A DNA stretch of 64,000 bases, from positions 43,236 to 107,235 of the forward strand of contig JBIICN010000007.1 of the NCBI GenBank assembly GCA_044238845.1. The letters run 5' to 3'. The first letter of the stretch is position 1. Every line of letters begins with the position of its first letter. Source of the stretch: UBA4416 sp044238845 (lineage in GTDB: Bacteria; Bacteroidota; Bacteroidia; B-17B0; Aurantibacillaceae). Below the pieces are notes generated by a model, which saw nothing but the letters and a program-made list of their open reading frames with translations, did not search any database and was not told the origin of the DNA. Made by a program: the position numbers and the translations under genes. Positions 17,697 to 26,872 of the stretch are shown piece after piece.

Positions 17697-20507
17697 ATGA
17701 AAGACACATCTATAAAATCCGTTTTAATTATTGGTTCTGGTCCTATTATTATTGGTCAAGCTTGTGAGTTTGATTACTCAGGTTCGCAATCAGCTAAAAG
17801 TCTTCGTGAAGAAGGAATTGAGGTAACGTTGATTAACTCAAATCCTGCAACGATTATGACAGATAAAGTAACTGCTGACCACATTTACTTATTACCATTA
17901 GAAGTTAAATCAATTGTAAAAATATTAGAAGAGCGTCAAATTGATGCGGTGTTGCCAACTATGGGCGGACAAACTGCTTTGAATTTAGCACTGAAATGTG
18001 ATGATTTAGGTATTTGGGAAAAGTATGGAGTGAAAATGATTGGTGTAGACATCAATGCCATCAAAGTAACAGAAGATAGAGATTTATTTAGAATTAGAAT
18101 GAATGAAATTGGTGTGGCGATGGCTCCATCAAAAATTGCTAAGTCATTTTTAGAGGGAAAATCTATAGCACAAGAGTTTGGATTTCCATTAGTGATTCGT
18201 CCTTCGTTTACCCTTGGTGGAAGCGGCGGTTCAGTGGTTTATAAAAAAGAAGATTACGATCATTTATTAAATAGAGGTTTACAAACATCGCCAATACACG
18301 AAGTATTAATTGATAAAGCCGTATTAGGATGGAAAGAATATGAATTAGAATTGTTACGTGATAAAAATGATAACGTAGCCATTATTTGTTCTATTGAAAA
18401 TTTTGATCCCATGGGTGTGCATACAGGAGATAGTATTACTGTAGCTCCTGCGCAAACATTAAGCGATAGCACCTATCAAAAAATGCGTACGATGGCTATT
18501 AAAATGATGCGTAGTATTGGTAATTTCTCCGGTGGTTGTAATGTGCAATTTGCAGTAAGTGATGATGAAAAAGAAGAAATTATTGCGATTGAAATTAATC
18601 CGCGTGTATCTCGTTCATCAGCCTTAGCAAGTAAAGCCACTGGTTATCCAATTGCTCGTATAGCAAGTAAATTAGCTATTGGTTACACCTTAGATGAGTT
18701 ACAAAATCAAATTACTAAACAAACGTCGGCATATTTTGAACCAACATTAGATTACGTCATCGTAAAAATCCCTCGTTGGAACTTTGATAAATTTAAAGGT
18801 TGTAATCGTGAGTTAGGTTTCCAAATGAAATCGGTTGGAGAAGTAATGGCTATAGGTCGTTCTTTTCAAGAAGCCTTACAAAAAGCTTGTCAATCTTTAG
18901 AGATTAAACGTAACGGTTTAGGAGCTGATGGAAAAGAAAACACGAATCAAGCTGAACTACTAGCAGGTTTAGAACGTCCAAGTTGGAATCGTTTGTTTAT
19001 GATTTATGATGCGATGAAATTAGGTATCTCTATCAAAACCATTCAAAAATTAACACGTATTGATATGTGGTTCTTAGAGCAAATCGAACAGATGATTGCT
19101 TTAGAACACGAAGTATCTAAATACCGTTTAGCAGATATTCCAAGAGACTTGTTATACGAAGTTAAACAAATGGGTTACGCTGATAGACAAGTTGCGCATT
19201 TGTTACGTTGTTTAGAAAGTGAAGTGTATAATAAGCGTAAAGAAATGAATATTAACCGTGTATTTAAGATGGTTGATACTTGTGCGGCTGAGTTCGAGGC
19301 AAAAACACCTTACTATTATTCATCATTTGAAGATGAGAATGAAAGTATCAGAACTGACAAAAAGAAAGTCATCATTTTAGGTTCTGGCCCTAACCGTATT
19401 GGACAAGGTATTGAGTTTGATTACAGTTGTGTGCATGGTGTTTTAGCTGCTAAAGAAATGGGTTACGAAACTATTATGATTAACTGTAACCCCGAAACCG
19501 TTAGTACAGATTTTAGTACGGCTGATAAATTATATTTTGAACCTGTTTTTTGGGAGCATATTTACGATATCATTTTACACGAAAAACCTGAAGGTGTTAT
19601 TGTGCAATTAGGCGGACAAACAGCTTTAAAATTAGCAGAGAAATTAGAACGTTACGGAATTAAAATTATTGGAACTGATTTCAAATCATTGGATTTAGCT
19701 GAAGACAGAGGAAGATTCTCAAACTTATTAAAAGAGAACAATATTCCTTATCCGAAATTTGGTGTGATTACAGATGCTGAAGAAGCGATTACTTTATCTA
19801 AAGAATTAGGTTTCCCATTATTAGTTCGCCCGAGTTATGTATTAGGTGGACAATCGATGAAGATTGTCATTAATGAAGAGGAATTAGAGCAACATGTAGT
19901 AAAATTATTACATGATTTACCAGGAAATCAAGTGTTATTAGACCACTTCTTACAAGGCGCTATCGAAGCTGAATCGGATTCTATTTGTGATGGTAAAGAT
20001 GTTTACATAATAGGTATGATGGAACATATTGAGCCTGCTGGAATTCACAGTGGAGATAGTTACGCCGTATTACCAACCTTTGATTTATCTGAAAAGGTAT
20101 TGAAACAAATGGAAGAGTATACTAAAACTATTGCGGTTGCTTTAAACACAGTTGGATTATTAAATATTCAATTTGCTATTAAAGATGAGGTGGTTTATAT
20201 TATTGAAGCAAATCCTCGTGCCTCTCGAACAGTTCCTTTTATTGCAAAAGCATACGATGAGCCTTATGTGAATTATGCAACTAAAGTAATGTTAGGGGCA
20301 AAAGTAAAAGATTTCACTTTTGCTCCTAAGAAAAAAGGGTATGCGATTAAAATCCCAGTATTTAGCTACGAGAAATTCCCTGAAATACAAAAAGAATTAG
20401 GACCTGAAATGAAATCAACTGGTGAAGCCATTTACTTTATTGATAGTTTACAGGATGAATATTTCCAAAACATTTATAGCGAGAGAAATTTATATTTAAG
20501 TAAATAG
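17697..20507 (+). CDS. carB: Carbamoyl-phosphate synthase large subunit without the allosteric domain
   Basis: 936 aa. It makes carbamoyl phosphate from bicarbonate, ammonia (from CarA) and two ATP, feeding pyrimidine and arginine synthesis. Two homologous ATP-grasp halves are clear: the first starts KSVLIIGSGPIIIGQACEFD, the second KVIILGSGPNRIGQGIEFD near residue 557. The protein stops where the second ATP-grasp domain ends; the ~140-residue MGS-like domain that binds UMP, IMP and ornithine in the 1073-residue E. coli enzyme is missing. The short form is known in Flavobacteriia. No carA is adjacent. A strong terminator follows. Confidence 0.96.
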   Translation: MKDTSIKSVLIIGSGPIIIGQACEFDYSGSQSAKSLREEGIEVTLINSNPATIMTDKVTADHIYLLPLEVKSIVKILEERQIDAVLPTMGGQTALNLALKCDDLGIWEKYGVKMIGVDINAIKVTEDRDLFRIRMNEIGVAMAPSKIAKSFLEGKSIAQEFGFPLVIRPSFTLGGSGGSVVYKKEDYDHLLNRGLQTSPIHEVLIDKAVLGWKEYELELLRDKNDNVAIICSIENFDPMGVHTGDSITVAPAQTLSDSTYQKMRTMAIKMMRSIGNFSGGCNVQFAVSDDEKEEIIAIEINPRVSRSSALASKATGYPIARIASKLAIGYTLDELQNQITKQTSAYFEPTLDYVIVKIPRWNFDKFKGCNRELGFQMKSVGEVMAIGRSFQEALQKACQSLEIKRNGLGADGKENTNQAELLAGLERPSWNRLFMIYDAMKLGISIKTIQKLTRIDMWFLEQIEQMIALEHEVSKYRLADIPRDLLYEVKQMGYADRQVAHLLRCLESEVYNKRKEMNINRVFKMVDTCAAEFEAKTPYYYSSFEDENESIRTDKKKVIILGSGPNRIGQGIEFDYSCVHGVLAAKEMGYETIMINCNPETVSTDFSTADKLYFEPVFWEHIYDIILHEKPEGVIVQLGGQTALKLAEKLERYGIKIIGTDFKSLDLAEDRGRFSNLLKENNIPYPKFGVITDAEEAITLSKELGFPLLVRPSYVLGGQSMKIVINEEELEQHVVKLLHDLPGNQVLLDHFLQGAIEAESDSICDGKDVYIIGMMEHIEPAGIHSGDSYAVLPTFDLSEKVLKQMEEYTKTIAVALNTVGLLNIQFAIKDEVVYIIEANPRASRTVPFIAKAYDEPYVNYATKVMLGAKVKDFTFAPKKKGYAIKIPVFSYEKFPEIQKELGPEMKSTGEAIYFIDSLQDEYFQNIYSERNLYLSK

Positions 20508-20524
20508 GTTTTTGAGTATTTAAT

Positions 20525-20559
20525 AACGCTGCACAGTATTAATACTATGCAGCGTTTTT
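20525..20559 (+). terminator. Terminator of carB
   Basis: AACGCTGCACAGT pairs with ACTATGCAGCGTT (one mismatch) around a short AT loop, followed by five T. It lies 18 bp after the stop of carB. Confidence 0.85.
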
Positions 20560-20615
20560 ATTTTATTTAATACCATTAGCTCATATAAAATAGCCTAAAA
20601 AATTACTGCTTCTTT

Positions 20616-20640
20616 GTCAGTTCGAGCGGAGTCGAGAACC
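20616..20640. repeat. Dispersed repeat, copy 1
   Basis: A 24-base core running from GTCAGTTCGAGCG to AGTCGAGAAC. It recurs in reverse orientation at 56128-56151 with a single A/G difference. The unit is partly palindromic (TTCGAGC...GTCGAGAA). Confidence 0.7.
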
Positions 20641-20732
20641 GAACGGATAATGGTATAATTTGTGCGCGGAAATAAATTGTATTTTTCTGAACTTTTGGAC
20701 GTGCCGCGAAAAGCGACCAGGCTTTGCGTTTC

Positions 20733-20784
20733 AATCTTTTTTGTTTGAACTTCGGCAAGCTCAGGTACCAAACAAAAAAGGATT
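20733..20784. repeat. Palindromic element with the tag TTCGGCAAGCTCAG
   Basis: Outer arms TTTTTTGTTTG (20737-20747) and CAAACAAAAAA (20769-20779) enclose the tag TTCGGCAAGCTCAG (20751-20764). The flanks read AATC and GGATT, extending the inverted symmetry. The same design recurs 140 bp downstream with the tag inverted. Confidence 0.7.
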
Positions 20785-20880
20785 TTCACTTCAATCCTTC
20801 ACGCGGAATTAATTTACAATTCTAATCACTTGTTTTAATTGAAGATTACATTTAGTATCATGCGTTAGGGATAGAACGAA

Positions 20881-20939
20881 AATCCTTTTTTATTGCTCGA
20901 GCACTGAGCTTGTCGAAGTGTAGGGCGATAAAAAAGATT
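20881..20939. repeat. Palindromic element with the tag CTGAGCTTGTCGAA
   Basis: Arms AATCCTTTTTTATTGC (20881-20896) and GCGATAAAAAAGATT (20925-20939) match with one insertion and one G-T pair. The tag at 20904-20917 is the reverse complement of the tag at 20751-20764 with one change. Downstream follows GAAGAGATAGCCCGCCCG. The two elements form one repeat-rich island after carB. Confidence 0.7.
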
Positions 20940-20973
20940 GAAGAGATAGCCCGCCCGAACGCCCGAAATAAAA

Positions 20974-20992
20974 AAAGTACATACTGTACTTT
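20974..20992. repeat. Small perfect hairpin downstream of the SRP RNA
   Basis: AAAGTACA and TGTACTTT form a perfect 8-bp stem around TAC. It lies about 20 bp past the 3' end of the SRP RNA gene on the minus strand and could act as a back-up terminator. Confidence 0.5.
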
Positions 20993-21014
20993 CGAAAAAA
21001 AAGGCACAAAAAAA

Positions 21015-21109
21015 GGGTAAGCTACTTTCATCGCACCGCTCAACCATCTACCCTTGCTATGTTCCCATCCTGGGGGATTTGACAGGAGCTGGTCGTGAAA
21101 GACTTACCC
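21015..21109 (-). ncRNA. ffs: Signal recognition particle RNA (4.5S-type, small)
   Basis: About 95 nt. Read on the minus strand, the ends GGGTAAG and CTTACCC close a 7-bp terminal stem, followed inward by CTTTC/GAAAG. The apical part shows SRP domain IV: CAGG-ATG-GGAA-CAT-AGCA, i.e. the symmetric loop, a 3-bp stem and the GGAA tetraloop that binds Ffh. The closing stem is followed by seven T, which may end transcription. A full -7 promoter element sits a few bases upstream. It guides membrane and secretory proteins to the translocon as part of the SRP. Confidence 0.93.
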
Positions 21110-21113
21110 GCGA

Positions 21114-21121
21114 CAAAAGTA
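21114..21121 (-). promoter_or_regulatory. -7 element of the SRP RNA gene
   Basis: Read on the minus strand this is TACTTTTG, a full match to TAnnTTTG. It lies 4 bp upstream of the predicted RNA 5' end, the expected distance to the transcription start. No clear -33 TTTG is seen. Confidence 0.6.
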
Positions 21122-21148
21122 TATAATTTATTCCATTATTTACATAAT

Positions 21149-21179
21149 TTTGATAAAAATTATATGTTAGTTATATTTA
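21149..21179 (+). promoter_or_regulatory. Promoter of the glycosyltransferase operon
   Basis: TTTG (21149-21152), 19 bases, then TATATTTA (21172-21179): a good match in sequence and spacing to the Bacteroidota TTTG-N19-TAnnTTTG promoter, with one change at the last base. The start codon is 21 bp further on. Confidence 0.6.
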
Positions 21180-21200
21180 TACTTTCATTAACCGCATTAT

Positions 21201-22160
21201 ATGAACATTTCAGTTGTCATTCCATTATTTAACGAAGAAGAATCTTTGCCTGAACTTCACGATTGGATTAAGCGTGTGATGGATGAAAACAAATTCACTT
21301 ACGAAATTTTATTTGTAGATGATGGTAGTAAAGATAAATCATGGGCAGTCATTGAATCTTTAGCAGCTAAAAATCATTGTGTAAAAGCAATTAAGTTTCG
21401 CCGTAATTATGGTAAATCTCCTGGTTTACATGTTGGTTTTGAAGCAGCACAAGGAGATGTAGTGATAACAATGGATGCGGATTTACAAGATTCACCGGAT
21501 GAAATTCCTGAATTATACAACATGATTAAATCAGGTAATTATGATTTAGTGAGTGGCTGGAAACAAAAACGTTTTGATAATGCTTTCACAAAAAACATTC
21601 CTTCAAAATTATATAACTGGACTAACCGAAAAATTTCAGGCATTAAATTACACGATATGAATTGTGGTTTAAAAGCCTATCGTAAAGAAGTGGTAAAGAG
21701 CATTGAGATATACGGAGAGATGCACCGTTTTATTCCTGTATTAGCTAAAAATGCTGGATTCTATAATATTGGCGAGAAAGTAGTTCAGCACCAAGCCCGT
21801 AAATATGGTGTGAGTAAATTTGGTTGGGATCGTTTTATCAATGGGTTCTTGGATTTATTAACGATTACATTTTTATCTAAGTTTGGCAAGCGACCTATGC
21901 ACTTTTTTGGATTAATAGGAACTTTAATGTTTGTTGTGGGTTTATTTACTACTGTTTATCTTGGATTAGATAAATTTTATCATGTTTTCATTATTCATAA
22001 AGCCGCACGATTATTAACTGATCGCCCTTCTTTTTTTATTGCATTAACGTCTATGGTACTAGGAACGGTGCTGTTTTTAGCTGGTTTTATGGGCGAATTA
22101 ATTTTAAGAAATTCTCCAGATAGAAATAATTATTTATTGGAAAAAAAAATCAACCTATAA
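21201..22160 (+). CDS. Family 2 glycosyltransferase (GtrB/DPM1-like)
   Basis: 319 aa. Residues 1-230 are a GT-A fold with the nucleotide-sugar motifs FVDDGSKD (about 38-45) and TMDADLQD (the DXD motif near 92-95), then two transmembrane helices at about 235-260 and 275-300. This is the layout of polyprenyl-phosphate sugar transferases such as GtrB and DPM1, which load a sugar on undecaprenyl phosphate at the inner membrane. The acceptor and sugar cannot be read from sequence. The next gene starts 12 bp downstream and is probably co-transcribed. Confidence 0.9.
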   Translation: MNISVVIPLFNEEESLPELHDWIKRVMDENKFTYEILFVDDGSKDKSWAVIESLAAKNHCVKAIKFRRNYGKSPGLHVGFEAAQGDVVITMDADLQDSPDEIPELYNMIKSGNYDLVSGWKQKRFDNAFTKNIPSKLYNWTNRKISGIKLHDMNCGLKAYRKEVVKSIEIYGEMHRFIPVLAKNAGFYNIGEKVVQHQARKYGVSKFGWDRFINGFLDLLTITFLSKFGKRPMHFFGLIGTLMFVVGLFTTVYLGLDKFYHVFIIHKAARLLTDRPSFFIALTSMVLGTVLFLAGFMGELILRNSPDRNNYLLEKKINL

Positions 22161-22172
22161 TTTTATTTTTTA

Positions 22173-22769
22173 ATGCAAGAAGAACAGCCCAAGAGAAAGC
22201 CTCGAACCCCGCTCTCTGCTGAAGAGTTGTTTTACGTCAAAGAAATTAAAAAGCTAAAAGAACTCAGGCGTATTGCTGATTTTAAAGCAACCAAATTTTA
22301 CAAAGTATTAAACCGAGCAAATATTGTTTTTGCTGGTTTTTTATCTTATTGTGTATTAAGTGTTTTAGTATGTTGTTATTGGGAGTCTAACGTCATATCC
22401 AAAGTACACTGTTCTTATGGAGATTACAATGCTACAAGTAAGAAACGTTCAATTGATGAAATTGAAATTACAACTACTGCTGGAGAATTCTTAGTTATTA
22501 AAACAGATGATTTATTTCAGATTCCTCAAGAAAACGAAGTTTTTTATATTGGTAGAGATTTTATTTTTGGAAAAACTATTAAAGCAAAATTGTCTTTTGA
22601 CGATAGAGCATTTTGGCAAATATACACCTATCCAGCTTTTACGGTAACAATCTTTGCTTTGTGTATGGGCATTTTTGTTTATAAAGTCAACAAACACTTA
22701 AGCATTAATGGACTGTTAACGGTGTTTGGATTATTTGCTTTAGCAAGCTTGTATTTTATAATGATATAG
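22173..22769 (+). CDS. Membrane protein of unknown function
   Basis: 198 aa, not recognised. The N-terminus is basic (KRKPRTPLSAEELF), one hydrophobic helix lies near 50-70, a soluble region near 75-145 follows, and two more helices lie near 150-197. The soluble part probably faces the periplasm. It follows the glycosyltransferase at 12 bp and is likely in the same operon, so a role in lipid-linked sugar handling is possible but unproven. Confidence 0.75.
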   Translation: MQEEQPKRKPRTPLSAEELFYVKEIKKLKELRRIADFKATKFYKVLNRANIVFAGFLSYCVLSVLVCCYWESNVISKVHCSYGDYNATSKKRSIDEIEITTTAGEFLVIKTDDLFQIPQENEVFYIGRDFIFGKTIKAKLSFDDRAFWQIYTYPAFTVTIFALCMGIFVYKVNKHLSINGLLTVFGLFALASLYFIMI

Positions 22770-22808
22770 ATTTCTTATTTAAGTTTTTTTATAAAACATC
22801 GCTTGTCT

Positions 22809-23303
22809 TTAATTTTGTACAACTAGTTTGAAACTAGTCTCATACTTATCTTTTTTTACTATTTTAAGAATGTAAACGCCATTATTTATGAAATCTAAAT
22901 TGATAGAATATTGCTTTGATTTTATTTCCTGATTTACTAAAATTTGTCCTGTTAGAGTTCTTATTTCAAAGCTTTCAATAACATCAAGATCAGAAATAAC
23001 AACATATTTATTTGCAGGATTTGGGTATATATTGGTTGCATTTGTGCCTTCTTTTTTAATTAGTTTTGTAGGATTAAGAAGATTTAAAATGATACTATTA
23101 AAATATGGATTCGCACCATTTTGTCCGCTAAAATCAAGTTTTTTAGTAAAAATTGAATTTTGTATATCATATTCAAAGATTGCTCCAAGAGAATTTACTC
23201 CTCCGTATTTTGCTAAGCCATAGAGTTTAAAATTTGATGATTCTATGAGACTTGCACTCGGGTTATATATACCGTAATCTGCAAAATCTGCTTTTTTTGT
23301 CAA
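22809..23303 (-). CDS. 3' fragment of a frameshifted GloVer-repeat T9SS protein
   Basis: This frame holds the last GloVer repeats (LYGLAKYGGVNSLGAIFEYD) and a T9SS type A sorting domain (IYPNPANKYVVISDLD, then ILVNQEI and NGVYILKIVKK). It has no signal peptide. The family sequence in this frame reaches back to about 23443, well before its first Met. Adding one base to the T7 run at 23444-23450 (an A run in the gene) joins it in frame with the next entry. The two belong to one secreted protein of about 830 residues. Confidence 0.8.
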   Translation of the reverse strand: MTKKADFADYGIYNPSASLIESSNFKLYGLAKYGGVNSLGAIFEYDIQNSIFTKKLDFSGQNGANPYFNSIILNLLNPTKLIKKEGTNATNIYPNPANKYVVISDLDVIESFEIRTLTGQILVNQEIKSKQYSINLDFINNGVYILKIVKKDKYETSFKLVVQN

Positions 23304-23365
23304 TGTATTAGTTATGTAGTTGTACTCGAATAGAACGCCTCTATCAATTGTACCTCCGTTATTGG

Positions 23366-25291
23366 TTAAACCATAAATTTTTCCATTTGTAGATAGAAAC
23401 AGGCTTCCAGTGGGATTATGTCCATTCGAATTATTAAAATCAATTTTTTTGAATAAATATCGAAAATTGGATCATATTCAAATAATGTCCCCAATCCATT
23501 TACACCACCATGTGATGTCATTCCATACATTTTTCCATTTGGTAATTGAATTAAACTACCGCTAGGATAATTTCCAGTTGACGATAGATTAAATGTTACT
23601 TTTTTTATAAAAGTATCGGCTACAATATCATAAGTAAAAAGTGAGCCCAATCCTACACCAGATCCACCAGGTGTTAAACCATATAATTTACCATCAACTG
23701 CTTGAATCAATTTGCCACCTGGCGATCCACCATCTCCTAAATAACCATTAAAATTATGTTTAACAGTATACGAATTAATATTAAAATCGTATTCAAACAA
23801 AACACCATATCCGTATGTCCCACCAGTACTCAAATAACCATACAATTTTCCATTATTTGCTTCCATTAATGCGCCACTTGGGAACCGTCCTACAACGCCA
23901 CCAAAATCTATTTTTTTTGTATATATATTAGTTAAGGGGTCAAATTCAAACAAAACACCAAAGTTATTCAATCCTCCACTAAACGTCATTCCATAAAATT
24001 TCGAATTGGATGCCAAAAATAAATCACTAAAAGGATTGGTCCCATTTTTATAACCATTAAAACTAACCTTATTTGTTATGACATTAGTTATTTCATCGTA
24101 CTCAAAAATTAATCCAACACCGTTTAATCCTCCTCCAGAACACATGCCATATAATCTACCATTACTAGCTTTTATCATCGAACCTTTGGGAAAAAAGCCA
24201 TTTGGAATTCCTGTAAAATCGACTTTTTTTAACAATGTATTTCCAGTAATATCATACTCATAAAGACATCCGTAATTATTACTGCCGCCATTTTTTGTTA
24301 AACCATATAGTTTTCCATTTGCTGCTTGAACCATAGCACCTTCGGGTTTACTCCCAGAACTATTACTTATAAAATTTTTTTTTGTTGTTACAATATCAGT
24401 TGTTAAATTTATTTCAAATAAAACTCCCTCTAATGAAGGATTTATGTATGGAAATGTACCATACATTTTGCCGTTTAATCCTAAAACCAAATCTCCTTGT
24501 TCGGGTTGATATAAGCCTAATATATTAAAGGTGTGTATTTTTGTATATAAGTTTGTTAAAGTATCAAATTGAAAAACAATCCTACTTGAATCGCCTCCTG
24601 ATAGACCGTAAAGCTTGCCATTAAGCCCATCGGTTAGTGATCCATAGGGATTTTCTCCATCAATGACTCCTGAAAAATTATGTTTTACAACTATTGAATT
24701 TAAATTAATATTATATTCAAATAAAATTCCAGTATTATTTATTCCTCCTAAAGATGTAAGACCGTATAATTTTCCATTTGAACATTTTAATAAGCTGCCA
24801 AACGGCTTAGCCCCATTTGTTCCGTTAAAATCAATTTTCTTGGTAAATGTATTTAAGTTGATATCAAACTCGAATAGGGTACCGAGATTACTCGTTCCTC
24901 CACTATTTGTTAGTCCATATAATTTTCCATTACCAACTTCAATAAGTGAACCAAAAGGATTTTTTCCAGACATGACATTAAAATCAAATTTTTTTACATG
25001 TGTGTTACTATTTATATCGTACTCAAAAAGGGTTCCCTGATTGGAAGCGCCTCCATTTGAAGTTAATCCATACAGTTTACCATTAGTAGCTTCAAATAAT
25101 GAACCACATGGATAGCTACCGTGATTTTCGCCAAACTTATACATTACAGTTTGATTATTACCAGTTGCATCCATTTTAAAAATTGCACCTAAGCCATCTC
25201 CACCATCTGTTGTCATGCCCCAGAGTTCATTTTGTGTTTTTACTTCAAAAAAAATAAGAAGTAAAAAAAGTAAAATAAGTGTTTTTTTCAT
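23366..25291 (-). CDS. GloVer-repeat secreted protein, 5' part (frameshifted)
   Basis: From the ATG at 25291 it has a clear signal peptide (MKKTLILLFLLLIFFEVKTQ); a longer start at 25327 is less likely. It consists of about 14 tandem ~45-residue GloVer-type repeats (pattern NGKLYGLTSxGGxNNxGxLFEYD). The last ~25 residues (LILIIRMDIIPLEACFYLQ) leave the pattern because of a one-base loss at 23444-23450; the restored frame continues into the sorting domain of the previous entry. The repeats probably form a beta-propeller on the cell surface or outside the cell. Ligand unknown. Confidence 0.82.
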   Translation of the reverse strand: MKKTLILLFLLLIFFEVKTQNELWGMTTDGGDGLGAIFKMDATGNNQTVMYKFGENHGSYPCGSLFEATNGKLYGLTSNGGASNQGTLFEYDINSNTHVKKFDFNVMSGKNPFGSLIEVGNGKLYGLTNSGGTSNLGTLFEFDINLNTFTKKIDFNGTNGAKPFGSLLKCSNGKLYGLTSLGGINNTGILFEYNINLNSIVVKHNFSGVIDGENPYGSLTDGLNGKLYGLSGGDSSRIVFQFDTLTNLYTKIHTFNILGLYQPEQGDLVLGLNGKMYGTFPYINPSLEGVLFEINLTTDIVTTKKNFISNSSGSKPEGAMVQAANGKLYGLTKNGGSNNYGCLYEYDITGNTLLKKVDFTGIPNGFFPKGSMIKASNGRLYGMCSGGGLNGVGLIFEYDEITNVITNKVSFNGYKNGTNPFSDLFLASNSKFYGMTFSGGLNNFGVLFEFDPLTNIYTKKIDFGGVVGRFPSGALMEANNGKLYGYLSTGGTYGYGVLFEYDFNINSYTVKHNFNGYLGDGGSPGGKLIQAVDGKLYGLTPGGSGVGLGSLFTYDIVADTFIKKVTFNLSSTGNYPSGSLIQLPNGKMYGMTSHGGVNGLGTLFEYDPIFDIYSKKLILIIRMDIIPLEACFYLQMEKFMV

Positions 25292-25427
25292 TGTTTTAGT
25301 AATAAGCGATTTAATGTTAGTTAGCACAAGTTTTTTTATTTTTCTGTTATATAAAATACATCAAAAAATGTTTGACAGGTAGATACACTAAAATATCAAT
25401 TTATTTTAATAAACCGAAGCTTTATTT

Positions 25428-26786
25428 CTACTGTTTTTGATTTGTTAAATCCGACTTTAATCTCAGTAAAGCCCTAATCCTTTGGGATAAAGCAACGGCT
25501 ACAAACCCAAGGCCAATGCTTAAAGCTAACCATACACCATATACTTTGTATCCAAACGTAAATGCAAATACATAGCATAATGGTAAGGCAATAATCCAGT
25601 AGCCTATAAAAGCAATATATGTGGGGTATTTATAATCTTCTAAGCCTCTTAGTGCACCAATAGCAACTACCTGTGTACCATCAAACAGTTGAAATAAAGC
25701 AGCAAATAAAAGTAGTTTGGATGCAATTAAAATAATTTCTTTGTCGCTACTAAATACAGCTGGTAAAATCGTATTAAAGCTGATGAATACTAATGCCATA
25801 AAGCCCATAGTAACCAACACTGATTTATATGAAGTTTTAATGGCTAATTTTAAATTACTTAAATCATCTTTTGCGTAAAAATTCCCAACTCTAATGGTTG
25901 TAGCACTGCCAATGCCACTAGCAAACATATATGTAAATGCCGCTAAACTCAAGGCAATGCCATGCGCATCAATTTGTTCTTTACCAAACACTCCAGCTAA
26001 TAAACCAGCAATCGCAAAAGCGGCTACTTCAAATGTAAATTGTAAAGCAGACGCTAAGCCATCTTTTAATAATGGCCAAAAATGTTGTGCATTAATTTTT
26101 GCTTCTTTATAATATTTAGCAAACGAATTAACTGTGGGATTTTTAAATACAAAAATTAAAAATCCAATTCCCATAAAAACACGAGCAATAAATGTTGCCC
26201 AGCATGAGCCCATGTAGCCTAGTTCTGGCAATCCTGCTTTACCATAAATCAATAAATAATTCAAAACAATGTTTAGCAAATTTCCGCCAACACTTATATA
26301 CATAGCCGCTTTGGTATTACTTAATCCTTCAGTGTATTGCTTACACACAAAAAATAAGGCTACTGGTATAATTGAAAAAATTAGTACGTCAAAAAACGGA
26401 ATAGCTAATTTTACCACATCTTCTGGCTGCTGCATGTGCCCAAGCAATGGCGAAGAAAAAAACAAAATAATAAATAAAACAACAGCCACTAACATATTGA
26501 TAAATAGTGAGTTTTTAAACAAAGAAGCTTTTTCTTTTTCATTTTGATTGACGTGCGCATCCGTAATAGCTGGGGTTAAAACATAACTCATGCCGATGCT
26601 AAATACTAGCAAAATAACATACAGATTATTTGATAAAATACCAGCTGCCTGCTCTGTGTTCCCTAGTCTCCCTAGAAATATATTATCTACCATGCCCGTG
26701 ATAATATGCCCAATTTGGGTTAAAATCAAGGGAATTGATAATGAAACGGTTTCTTTTAGATGAGTATTTTTAAGAGTGTTATTCAC
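25428..26786 (-). CDS. MATE-family multidrug efflux transporter
   Basis: About 452 aa with twelve hydrophobic helices and MATE landmarks (IPLILTQIGHIITGMVDNI near the start). It exports cationic drugs or metabolites with Na+ or H+. The start is uncertain: the frame is open to a TTG at 26840, but no ATG exists before the first helix; the GTG at 26786 gives a normal-length N-terminus (VNNTLKNTHLKETVSLS). The gene is divergent to the thioesterase gene, whose promoter-like element falls in the gap. No regulator is adjacent. Confidence 0.88.
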   Translation of the reverse strand: MNNTLKNTHLKETVSLSIPLILTQIGHIITGMVDNIFLGRLGNTEQAAGILSNNLYVILLVFSIGMSYVLTPAITDAHVNQNEKEKASLFKNSLFINMLVAVVLFIILFFSSPLLGHMQQPEDVVKLAIPFFDVLIFSIIPVALFFVCKQYTEGLSNTKAAMYISVGGNLLNIVLNYLLIYGKAGLPELGYMGSCWATFIARVFMGIGFLIFVFKNPTVNSFAKYYKEAKINAQHFWPLLKDGLASALQFTFEVAAFAIAGLLAGVFGKEQIDAHGIALSLAAFTYMFASGIGSATTIRVGNFYAKDDLSNLKLAIKTSYKSVLVTMGFMALVFISFNTILPAVFSSDKEIILIASKLLLFAALFQLFDGTQVVAIGALRGLEDYKYPTYIAFIGYWIIALPLCYVFAFTFGYKVYGVWLALSIGLGFVAVALSQRIRALLRLKSDLTNQKQ

Positions 26787-26846
26787 GGGCAGCAAATCTA
26801 CTGATTTAAATGAAATTAAATTTAGAGGAGTTTGATTCAATAGTTT

Positions 26847-26854
26847 TAAATTTG
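26847..26854 (+). promoter_or_regulatory. -7 element before the thioesterase gene
   Basis: TAAATTTG, a full match to TAnnTTTG, 18 bp before the ATG at 26873. A weak TTTA lies 22 bp upstream. Confidence 0.45.
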
Positions 26855-26872
26855 ATCCTTATTTATATCGAA

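Noticed and set aside
20858..21047. Open frames on the minus strand over the repeat island and SRP RNA
   Set aside because: No start context and no protein similarity; the region is explained by SRP RNA and repeats.
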